Notes under the pieces: model-generated
Told to the model about the DNA's origin: nothing
Database searches by the model: none
What the model saw: only the letters and a program-made list of their open reading frames with translations
Position numbers and translations under genes: made by a program
Source of the DNA: Phycisphaeraceae bacterium
GTDB lineage: Bacteria; Planctomycetota; Phycisphaerae; Phycisphaerales; Phycisphaeraceae
NCBI GenBank assembly: GCA_029260715.1
Contig: JAJDCS010000041.1
Location: 1 to 64,000 of the forward strand
DNA: 64,000 bases
Direction of reading: 5' to 3'
Part shown: positions 35,528 to 42,200 of the stretch, in pieces
Layout: every line of letters starts with the position of its first letter
How positions within the stretch are numbered: the first letter of the stretch is position 1

Positions 35528-36724
35528 TCACTCCCACTCGTTCTTCAACACCACGTGCAGCTTGTGCACATGCTTCACCGCTTTGCCGTCGGCCTTGCGC
35601 GCCGGCAGCTTCACGTGGAACAGCACACGCTGGTAGTCGGAGTGTTCCGCGTCGGGCCCGTCGCGCAGCGTGGTCTCGTCGCCCAACTCCCACTGCACGT
35701 CGCGCCCGTTCTCGCGTCCCACCTCGTTGCGCAACCGCCGGATGTCCTCGGAGATGTCCAGCGTGACGGGCGAATCTTTGAAGTTCTCGATCTCGTACTT
35801 CACGACCAGTTCGTGGTCGTAGAGGTTCCCCGCCACACGGCGGCGGCTGTTCTTATCAATGGTCCGTTTCACCACGATGTCCTGAGCCACGCCCAGGTAC
35901 AGGCGCATCTCGTCGTCGACCGGGGTGAACCGGCCCCAGTCTTCGCCTAAAAACGCCACCGTGCCGCGTCCGTCCTCTTGAAAAATACGCACCTTCCCGT
36001 CCGGCAGCGGGGCCTTGCCCAGGTTGTGGGCTTTGTCGTTCGTCAACACGTAGTGCATAGGCACACGCAGCTTGTTCTGAGCCCGGTCGATGTACCCGTA
36101 CGCAACGGGGTCACAGGTATACGTCTTCGCCACCGGCACGTCGCGGTATTTCTCCGCGAGAACCTGCTTGGTCTCGTTGATGCCGATCGGCTTGTGGAAG
36201 GTCTTGCCGTAGCCCGCCCACAGTTGGCTGTCTTCGTACGCCTCGTTGGCGAAATTCTTCATGCGCACGTACTGCCACAGCGAAACCGTGCGCTCGTCAT
36301 GAGAAGCCACCGCCCGGTAGTGGAAGCTCTTGGTCAGCCCGCCCAGCAGGTAGCTGATGCGCACGCGCGCCGAGCCCGACCCGTCCGCAGCCACCTGCCA
36401 GACCAACGCGTTCTCGTTCGGCGGGTAGCTGACCGACAGCACCTTGGCACCCGGTGCCCCGTCCTCAGGCAGCACGCGGAAAATAATCGTGCGCGGGTCG
36501 ATCTGCGTGTTGGCCCAGGAAAAATCGACCTGGTTCACGCCCTTCACCAGCGGCACCAACCGCTCCTCCTCCACCAGCGTGGCGTTGGGGTGATCCAACT
36601 GGATCTCCACGCGCTCACGCACCGGCAGCGTGATCAGCTTGATCCTCGCCGCGGCCGGCGCCGCCATGGCCGCGCACACCAATCCAGCCACTACAACCCA
36701 TACCCGCCCAGTGATCCGCATCAT
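35528..36724 (-). CDS. Secreted DUF4139 protein, second of a pair
   Basis: From ATG 36724 the product is 398 aa, with a signal peptide ending in AAMAAPAAA. It shares the DUF4139 pattern with the previous gene: VEIQLDHPNATLVEEERLVPLVKGVNQVDFSWANTQIDPRT near the start and LGKAPLPDGKVRIFQEDGRGTVAFLGED further on. TTAAAGGAG is five bases before ATG-ATG. The first 20 residues of the longer ORF (from 36784) are unlikely to be translated. The two proteins are paralogs and probably work on the same surface material. Confidence 0.76.
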   Translation of the reverse strand: MMRITGRVWVVVAGLVCAAMAAPAAARIKLITLPVRERVEIQLDHPNATLVEEERLVPLVKGVNQVDFSWANTQIDPRTIIFRVLPEDGAPGAKVLSVSYPPNENALVWQVAADGSGSARVRISYLLGGLTKSFHYRAVASHDERTVSLWQYVRMKNFANEAYEDSQLWAGYGKTFHKPIGINETKQVLAEKYRDVPVAKTYTCDPVAYGYIDRAQNKLRVPMHYVLTNDKAHNLGKAPLPDGKVRIFQEDGRGTVAFLGEDWGRFTPVDDEMRLYLGVAQDIVVKRTIDKNSRRRVAGNLYDHELVVKYEIENFKDSPVTLDISEDIRRLRNEVGRENGRDVQWELGDETTLRDGPDAEHSDYQRVLFHVKLPARKADGKAVKHVHKLHVVLKNEWE

Positions 36725-37222
36725 GTGTACTCCTTTAATTGTTCCGTCCCGCACCATACACCAACCCCCAGCCTGCCCCAACACGACCGCCGCATGCCGC
36801 TGTGAGATTAGACGCGTCGCCCTACGGGAAGTTCCCGAGATTTAAACAAAAGTTAACGTTTGGCGGGCGACACCCGGAAACCCGACGCGAGTCATTGTTA
36901 TCACATGATTTATATTGAAGTAACCACTCCGCCGGTTCGACGCCCCCGGCGCCAGCCATCATCAAGGCGTATTAAACCGGCGGGTGATTTTTACCCTTTT
37001 GCCTTGCTTTTCCAAGGTGGCGTGGTTAATCTGACGATATCTGGACTAGGGTAAGTGTCGGGTGGACGGGGAATAAGCACCGCCGACAAGCCGCCCCCAT
37101 CCATGTTTACGCTTGCGGCGCCTCACGACGCCGCGGTAGTTTGTATAAAAAATCACAGCCGCCAAGAGCTATCGTGGCTCGGGTAGGGCTGGTGATGAAA
37201 CTCTGTTTGAGAGGTTTAGACC
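36725..37222. other. Divergent intergenic region DUF4139 gene / infC
   Basis: About 500 bases without a supported gene. A TATAAA box stands at 37144-37149, eighty bases before the infC start, but no good -35 accompanies it. The 36841-36860 stretch (TTTAAACAAAAGTTAACGTT) is AT-rich. The long leader of infC could hold control elements; none is recognised. Confidence 0.45.
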
Positions 37223-37225
37223 ATC
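37209..37225 (+). promoter_or_regulatory. infC ribosome-binding site and ATC start codon
   Basis: GAGAGG (37209-37214) lies eight bases before ATC 37223-37225. A TAG stop in the same frame ends at 37219, so no ATG, GTG or TTG can be used upstream. The next in-frame start is deep in the IF-3 domain. The rare start is as expected for infC, where IF-3 itself discriminates against such codons. Confidence 0.85.
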
Positions 37226-37930
37226 GCTAGAGGACGTTTTTACTCGCCGCAGCGCGAAACCGGCAAACGGCTGCGTGTCAACGAACAGATCCGCATTTCG
37301 CCCATCCGTCTGATCGACGAAAACAACGAACAAATCGGTGTCGTCGAGGTCGACGAAGCCAAGCGCCGCGCCAAAGAAGCAGGCCTGGACTTGGTGGAGG
37401 TCTCCGGCTCATCCACCCCGCCCGTTTGCCGCATCATGGACTACGGCAAGTGGAAGTACCAGCAGAAAAAGAAAGAGCAGAAAGCCCGCAGCCACAGCAA
37501 GCAAAGCGAGCAAAAAGAAGTGCGCCTGCGTCCCAAGACAGACGTCCACGACCTGGACATCAAGATCGACCGCGCCAGGCACTTCATTGAAGACGGGCAC
37601 AAGGTCCAGTTCACCATGCAGTTCCGCGGGCGCGAGATGGCCCACCGCGAGCTGGGCTTTAAATCGCTCAAGCTGATCAGCGACAAGCTTGCGGATGTCA
37701 GCAAACTAGAAACCCCCCCGCGCATGGCAGCCGGGCGACGCATGACCATGGTCCTGGCGCCCGACCGCGCCGGCAGCAGCAAGCAGCCTAAGAAAGCCGA
37801 CGCACCCAAAAGCGATGCGTCAACTCAAGACCGCCCAACGCCGCCCGCCGCCGCGAAGCCGGCCGCGGAATCACCGAGCAACGAGCCCAGCAAAGAAACG
37901 GCCCCCTCGGCCACAAGCTCGGTCGGGTAA
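37223..37930 (+). CDS. infC: Translation initiation factor IF-3
   Basis: IF-3 checks the start codon and keeps ribosomal subunits apart. From ATC 37223 the product is 235 aa. The N-domain has RLRVNEQIRISPIRLIDENNEQIGVV and GLDLVEVSGSSTPPVCRIMDYGKW. The C-domain runs KEVRLRPKTDVHDLDIKIDRARHFIEDGHKVQFTMQFRGREMAH. A Pro/Ala/Ser/Lys tail of about fifty residues (from 180) extends beyond the usual end. rpmI and rplT, which normally follow infC, are absent and a kinase-like gene stands there instead. Confidence 0.95.
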   Translation: MARGRFYSPQRETGKRLRVNEQIRISPIRLIDENNEQIGVVEVDEAKRRAKEAGLDLVEVSGSSTPPVCRIMDYGKWKYQQKKKEQKARSHSKQSEQKEVRLRPKTDVHDLDIKIDRARHFIEDGHKVQFTMQFRGREMAHRELGFKSLKLISDKLADVSKLETPPRMAAGRRMTMVLAPDRAGSSKQPKKADAPKSDASTQDRPTPPAAAKPAAESPSNEPSKETAPSATSSVG

Positions 37931-38063
37931 GCAGCCGCAAGACCCAACCACCAGTTCGCTCTGATTTTTCCCCGCTTTCTTTAGCGGGCCTCGTCTCTTT
38001 GACGTGGTATGATGCCGCCCTGTGTGAAGCCCGTGTAAACCCCAGGGATTTGTAGGCCCGCCC

Positions 38064-38795
38064 GTGCCGAAAAACACCGTCACATTCAACCTGCACGCCG
38101 GTCGCAAGATCGGCAGGCACTACGTTGTAGAAGCACTCCTAGGCAACGGCTCCGAGGGCGAGGTCTACCAGATCCGCGAGGTGGACACGGGCATCCACCG
38201 CGCAGCCAAGTTCTACTACCCACACAAAGACCCCAAGCGCCACCTGCCGGTCAAGCACGCTCAGAAGCTCAACACGCTTCGCCGCTGCCCGATTGTGCTT
38301 CAGTACCACCACTCCGAAGCCGTCACCATCCGCAAGAAGCAGTACGTAGCCCTGATCTCCGACCTCTACGACGGCGTGCCGCTGGACCTTTGGGTCTCCA
38401 AGCACCGCGGCAAACGCCTGTCCCCGTACGTCGCGCTGCATGTGTTGTACAACCTCGTCAAAGGGCTCGAAGAGGTCCACGCGCTCAAGCAATACCACGG
38501 CGACGTCCACAGCCAGAACATCTTGATCAAGCCGATCGGCGTGGGCTTTGAGCTTAAGCTCATCGACTTCTACGAATGGGGCCGGCCCAATTCGGAAAAA
38601 CTCAAGCAGGACATCGGCGACAGTGTCCGCATTTTCTACGAGTGCATCGGCGGGAAAAAATATTACGCCAAGCTCCCGCCCGACCTGAAGCACATCTGCG
38701 CCGCCATGCGGTGGGACACCATCCTCAAGCGGTTCCCCACGATGTCCTCGCTACGGAGCCACCTCGAATCGTTCGAGTGGTCCACGATGCTGTGA
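38064..38795 (+). CDS. Small protein-kinase-like (Hanks-type) protein
   Basis: The 243 aa product keeps most kinase landmarks. The Gly loop is LGNGSEGEVYQ at 26-36, the probable ATP Lys is Lys49 in HRAAKFY, the catalytic loop is HGDVHSQN at 145-152 with Asp147 and Asn152, and DFY (168-170) replaces DFG. No transmembrane or sensor domain is present, and the C-lobe is short. It starts at GTG 38064. Substrate unknown. It may be a real kinase or an inactive relative. It follows infC by 133 bases and could share its transcript. Confidence 0.72.
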   Translation: MPKNTVTFNLHAGRKIGRHYVVEALLGNGSEGEVYQIREVDTGIHRAAKFYYPHKDPKRHLPVKHAQKLNTLRRCPIVLQYHHSEAVTIRKKQYVALISDLYDGVPLDLWVSKHRGKRLSPYVALHVLYNLVKGLEEVHALKQYHGDVHSQNILIKPIGVGFELKLIDFYEWGRPNSEKLKQDIGDSVRIFYECIGGKKYYAKLPPDLKHICAAMRWDTILKRFPTMSSLRSHLESFEWSTML

Positions 38796-38823
38796 GTGGC
38801 TTTATTTTCGTAACAACTCCCGC

Positions 38824-38851
38824 CACGAGCCGCGACCGTCAGGGAGTGGTC
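38824..38851 (+). repeat. REP-like repeat (family GAGCCGCGACCG), solitary copy
   Basis: CACGAGCCGCGACCGTCAGG and following bases resemble the ends of the element at 35311-35499 (25 of 28 positions or so by eye). It lies about 30 bases downstream of the kinase-like gene. Confidence 0.6.
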
Positions 38852-38906
38852 TTCGCACGCTGTGTTACAACACTAAATGCATGCCTCACGCCTCCGGACG
38901 GGTGGT

Positions 38907-38926
38907 ACGGCTTGCTTGCAAGCCGT
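38907..38926. repeat. Perfect 9-bp palindrome (ACGGCTTGC), copy 1
   Basis: ACGGCTTGC, a TT loop and GCAAGCCGT pair fully. The flanking bases GTGAAATGCGG repeat, inverted, at 40271-40299. The two copies frame the MpaB-like gene and the tRNA-Leu gene. Confidence 0.7.
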
Positions 38927-39002
38927 GAAATGCGGGCCCGCCATGACACCTGCCATCGGATATGGTGGCAGATCATTACGCCAATAGCTTTAAACGCACC
39001 CC

Positions 39003-39857
39003 TCACGTCCCCGGCGGCCCCACCCGCTCAATGCTGTACCCTCCCGGATAACTCCGGTGCTTACCCAGCGTGCGCAAGCGCGCCCGTCCGCGCTTGGGTA
39101 GCCACCTTAAGCACCCCGCTCGGAGGCGCAACGCACCCGTGACCAGCCCACGCACCGCAGGCGGCGGGTCATGGAGCCCAAAACCCTGGATCATCGCGTC
39201 GTCCATCATGCTGCGCATCGACGCGTCCGCCAACCCGTGCAGCGGCCGGGGGAACCAGCCCGCGAACATCGCCAAGACCGACACAGCCACGCGGTGGTTC
39301 GACTCGCAATAGCTAAAGTGCTCTTGCTCGTACGCATCGGTGAAATGCTCGAAGGCGGCGTAGTCATTGGGGATGTCGCGTATGCCCATGCGCCGCCCCA
39401 CTTGTCGCCAGAAGTGGAACAGCGCCAGGCGCTCAGGCTCGCTCAACACCCGCCAGCCGAACCGGTCGATCCAGCGGATCGGCACGTAGATAAACGTGGA
39501 CAGCACGTACAGGTAATCGTCATTTGAAATCTCGAATCGGCTGTGCAGTTGGTTCATGCGCTTCAGCGCTGCGCCGCCGCGGTCGCTGTCGTAGCCCCAC
39601 TCCATCATCTCGCTGACGATGATGTCCGTGTCGTCGTACCGCTTTTGCGACCGCTTGCGAAACTCGCCGGTACGGTCGAGCAGGGCCGAGATGCGAGGCA
39701 CGCAGAACGTGCGGAACAACGCCAGTTCCAGCGAACGCGTCATGTCCCACGGGAACTCGTAGCACGCGATCAGGTGGACGATGCGCTGATGGTCCCTCTC
39801 CGGGTCGAGGCTGCGGACCTCCGTCATCCTGCCGTGATGTGACGACACACTCATCAC
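39003..39857 (-). CDS. MpaB / rubber-oxygenase-like protein (DUF2236)
   Basis: The 284 aa product fits the MpaB-type oxygenase family, whose members use a b-type haem. The region RKRSQKRYDDTDIIVSEMMEWG (66-90) and the block MNQLHSRFEISNDDYLYVLSTFIYVPIRWIDRFGW (101-138) are characteristic. Candidate haem-contact His and Arg residues lie in these blocks. Its substrate is unknown. It has a GTG start and no clear ribosome-binding site. The strand is opposite to that of the neighbouring kinase-like gene. Confidence 0.75.
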   Translation of the reverse strand: MMSVSSHHGRMTEVRSLDPERDHQRIVHLIACYEFPWDMTRSLELALFRTFCVPRISALLDRTGEFRKRSQKRYDDTDIIVSEMMEWGYDSDRGGAALKRMNQLHSRFEISNDDYLYVLSTFIYVPIRWIDRFGWRVLSEPERLALFHFWRQVGRRMGIRDIPNDYAAFEHFTDAYEQEHFSYCESNHRVAVSVLAMFAGWFPRPLHGLADASMRSMMDDAMIQGFGLHDPPPAVRGLVTGALRLRAGCLRWLPKRGRARLRTLGKHRSYPGGYSIERVGPPGT

Positions 39858-39934
39858 ACGGAATATACGCGAGCCAGAAAACTTTGGATGGTTCGTTTAG
39901 AAAATCACCGCCACCCACGCGTCTCCAGCCACCA

Positions 39935-39969
39935 GACTCTGGGCTACGGACGCTGGACACTGGACTTAG
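39935..39969 (+). repeat. Heptamer tandem repeat, locus B
   Basis: Five 7-base units, GACTCTG, GGCTACG, GACGCTG, GACACTG and GACTTAG, end seven bases from the 3' end of tRNA-Leu. Same unit family as loci A and C. Confidence 0.7.
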
Positions 39970-39975
39970 GCGGAA

Positions 39976-40061
39976 TGCCCGGGACAGGATTCGAACCTGC
40001 AAGCGGTGTAACCCGCACCAGCACCTCAAGCTGGCGTGTCTGCCAATTCCACCACCCGGGC
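39976..40061 (-). tRNA. tRNA-Leu (GAG)
   Basis: An 86-base class II tRNA. The acceptor arms GCCCGGG (40055-40061) and CCCGGGC (39977-39983) pair fully. The anticodon stem CCAGC/GCTGG holds loop TTGAGGT, anticodon GAG, reading CUC and CUU leucine codons. A long variable arm (GCGGGTTACACCGC) and T arm GCAGG-TTCGAAT-CCTGT follow. The discriminator is A and CCA is not encoded. Confidence 0.95.
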
Positions 40062-40240
40062 CTTATGAAACAAGGACTTACGCCCGTGTCGAACGGCCGA
40101 TTATACCGGGTGGGCGGTGATTATCCACTTGGTGAGCCTGACGGGGTTCGTCATAATCTTGAAGCACGCTGTAGGAAGGTCATTGACCCGCCGTACCTGA
40201 CTGTGATGGCCTTATTTGAGTATGAACCTCACCTTCAGTC

Positions 40241-40272
40241 CGGCACGGCCGACTCGCTTTGCTCGCTGGCCG
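40241..40272 (+). repeat. REP-like dispersed repeat (family GGCACGGCC), copy 2
   Basis: CGGCACGGCCGACTCGCTTT then GCTCGCTGGCCG, identical to the core of copies 1 and 3. It abuts, base for base, the CATTTCACGGCTTGC palindrome element that follows. Confidence 0.75.
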
Positions 40273-40277
40273 CATTT

Positions 40278-40299
40278 CACGGCTTGCTAGCAAGCCGTG
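40278..40299. repeat. Perfect 10-bp palindrome (CACGGCTTGC), copy 2
   Basis: CACGGCTTGC, TA, GCAAGCCGTG pair fully. Preceded by CCGCATTT, as at 38927-38935 in inverted orientation. Confidence 0.75.
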
Positions 40300-40635
40300 T
40301 CACCCGGCTGCGTTCTATTTTCTTACTTCGTTTTTGAGTCGAGGCGATTCGCGGGGTTTTTCGGCACCAGTGCGCATTGATGAGGGAGAGGTCTATGTGC
40401 GCAAAGGCGGTGACGCTGAGGGGGCGGTCACCACACACGTACTTATCCCGGCCCGCCTATCCTTCCCGTCCCCCTTCTGTCCTCTCCCTGCCCACACACC
40501 TTGGTGGCGAGTTCTCATGGGGGGCCCAAGGGCCTGCATAAAATTGCGGGACCTCTCGGCCACCCCGGCTGGTCCTCCCGGCCGGGGCTTCGCAATTGGC
40601 TGACGGGACGCGCTTGTGCGCACAGACGCGGAAAA

Positions 40636-40666
40636 GTCCGGGGTCCGGAGCCCTGAGTCCGGGGTC
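40636..40666 (-). repeat. Heptamer tandem repeat, locus C
   Basis: Minus-strand units are GACCCCG, GACTCAG, GGCTCCG, GACCCCG and a final GAC, 31 bases in the same layout as locus A but with C/G changes. Confidence 0.65.
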
Positions 40667-40782
40667 TAAGGTGCGGTGATTGTAGGTGTTGGAGTGGGCG
40701 GTGCGATTTTTGATTTTTTTGGCGGGGGTGGCTCGCGTTTGTGCACGCTTGTTGGGGCCGGTGACGGGTCTTGCATTCGGCT

Positions 40783-40861
40783 GGGTGGCTGTGACTAAGC
40801 GTAGCGTGTCACAGGGTAAGTCACCCAAACTGGGGCACGCTACGCTTAGCCCCAGGCACCC
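40783..40861. repeat. Long inverted repeat (family GGGTGGCTGGGGCTAAGC)
   Basis: CTAAGCGTAGCGTG (40795-40808) and CACGCTACGCTTAG (40836-40849) are a perfect 14-base inverted repeat with a 27-base loop. The outer flanks (GGGTGGCTGTGA and CCCCAGGCACCC) continue the symmetry imperfectly. Half-copies stand at 48832-48864 and 60684-60729. Confidence 0.7.
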
Positions 40862-40990
40862 GGCGCGTGTGTTGGGGTGGTGATGGGTTGCGCGGTCGGC
40901 ACTACGCGACCTGCGGCCGGGTAGTGGCACCCGGCTCAGTGCATTGGCGAGCGAGCCGCCAGTGGGGCTCGTGCGATGGCACCTGATATT

Positions 40991-42133
40991 CTAGAATTTT
41001 ATCGTTTCTTCATACTTCCAATCATCATAATTCACATTATCATCTTTCAGATATTTGGGGTCGTAATCTTCAGATGGGTCTGACATAGAGGCGCTACGGT
41101 CAATTAAGCTTTTTCGTTTATCTATCTCTAATCTTTCCCACCACACAGGAGAGACATAAAGATTTTCGCAGCTATAAAATATAAAACGAATAAGCGCGTC
41201 AGATACTCTAGCAGGTTTCATTTTATTGAGCGAAGTTACAAATTGACTAGCAACATCGTCTGAGTCACTAGTCCACGACAAAATGACATAGCCGTTCTCG
41301 TTCGACGAAAAGTAGTTGTAGTAAATGGCTCTAGGCAATTTGTTTAGGTCGCCTAAATCCTGAAGGCGATTACCCTCAAAATCATAGATTATGTTTTTTC
41401 CACCCGAAGCTGCAATAGTTGGGACGGCATTAAATTTCATTACAAAAGACTGAAACTTATCAAGTTCTTTCGACAATAACATTTCATCAAAAATAGATTT
41501 TCGTTTTATCAAATCAGCCATGCCTGCCTTTAAACCAAGCCCCATAGCTTTAAACTGCTGCTGATATGCCCTTTGTTCTTCTGAGGATTTACCAGCATCT
41601 AGATTTTTGCCGAATGACTCCAAGTCAATTGCAGCTTTTTTTGTAAAATATTCTTTACACAACGCTCTGTACGCGTACAGAAAACATTCTTCTTTTGATT
41701 CGTTGAAACTGCCAGTTTCAACCGGCTCAAAAAGCTTATTATCATGCGTAGAACAAAAGCCAGTGAACGTAGAAGCTTGATTGATACCGATTTTCTCTGG
41801 GTGCAAACAACCATTGCTCTTTGCTAAGTTTTGTAAAGTTATTTTAAATCCGTAGACGTGCCCATCTTCCGATATTGCTTTCAATGCCGACGATTTTGAG
41901 ACTGAGTGCGCTTTGACTATATCACCAGAACATTCTTTTTTTAGTTCTTCCGGCGCACAGCAATATTCTTTGTTGTATGCGGACCGAAAGTGCTTGTCGG
42001 CCTCAAATGCCTTTATTGGTTCTTCTTTAGATCTAATTAGATGACATTTTTTATATTTCAGACCAGAACCACACCAACATGGATCATTTCTTCCTATTTT
42101 TTTATTTGACACGTAATTAAACCAATCTGCCAA
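40991..42133 (-). CDS. AT-rich SEC-C motif protein with second Cys/His cluster
   Basis: The 380 aa product has an N-terminal SEC-C zinc motif (Cys19, Cys21, Cys30, His31, in NDPCWCGSGLKYKKCH). It is followed by a second set of conserved-looking residues: Cys58, Cys59, Cys68, the IVKAHSVSKS block (His76) and STFTGFCSTHD (Cys127, His130). This second set could be a treble-clef or HNH-like fold, but that is inference. The gene is far more AT-rich than its neighbours: 19 of 60 bases at 41641-41700 are G or C. Start TTG 42133 is weak. Probable horizontal import. Confidence 0.72.
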   Translation of the reverse strand: MADWFNYVSNKKIGRNDPCWCGSGLKYKKCHLIRSKEEPIKAFEADKHFRSAYNKEYCCAPEELKKECSGDIVKAHSVSKSSALKAISEDGHVYGFKITLQNLAKSNGCLHPEKIGINQASTFTGFCSTHDNKLFEPVETGSFNESKEECFLYAYRALCKEYFTKKAAIDLESFGKNLDAGKSSEEQRAYQQQFKAMGLGLKAGMADLIKRKSIFDEMLLSKELDKFQSFVMKFNAVPTIAASGGKNIIYDFEGNRLQDLGDLNKLPRAIYYNYFSSNENGYVILSWTSDSDDVASQFVTSLNKMKPARVSDALIRFIFYSCENLYVSPVWWERLEIDKRKSLIDRSASMSDPSEDYDPKYLKDDNVNYDDWKYEETIKF

Positions 42134-42200
42134 GCTGATTTCTACGTTGAGCGACTAGAGCCACACACGCTGTAGGTAGGCATGCCTTAGAGCCTCTTGT

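Larger units (their letters stand above)
40062..40990. other. Gene-poor, repeat-rich intergenic region
   Basis: Over 900 bases between tRNA-Leu and the SEC-C gene hold only repeats: a REP-like unit directly fused to a palindrome (40241-40299), heptamer locus C (40636-40666) and a long inverted repeat (40783-40861). Short open frames exist here on both strands but their translations are Pro/Arg-rich and lack ribosome-binding sites, so I call none. Confidence 0.6.

Noticed and set aside
37391-37930. TTG at 37391 as start of infC
   Set aside because: It would remove conserved IF-3 residues RLRVNEQIRISPIRLIDENNEQIG; the ATC start at 37223 fits better.
37971-37992. Hairpin CCCGCT..AGCGGG after infC as a terminator
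   Set aside because: Only six pairs and no T-run on either strand.
40259-40603. 115-codon open frame in the repeat-rich gap
   Set aside because: Runs through a REP unit and palindrome, is Pro/Arg-rich and has no ribosome-binding site.
40626-40650. GGAAAAGTCCGGGG resembling the RNase P RNA core
   Set aside because: The sequence is explained by the heptamer tandem repeat, and no other RNase P element is present.
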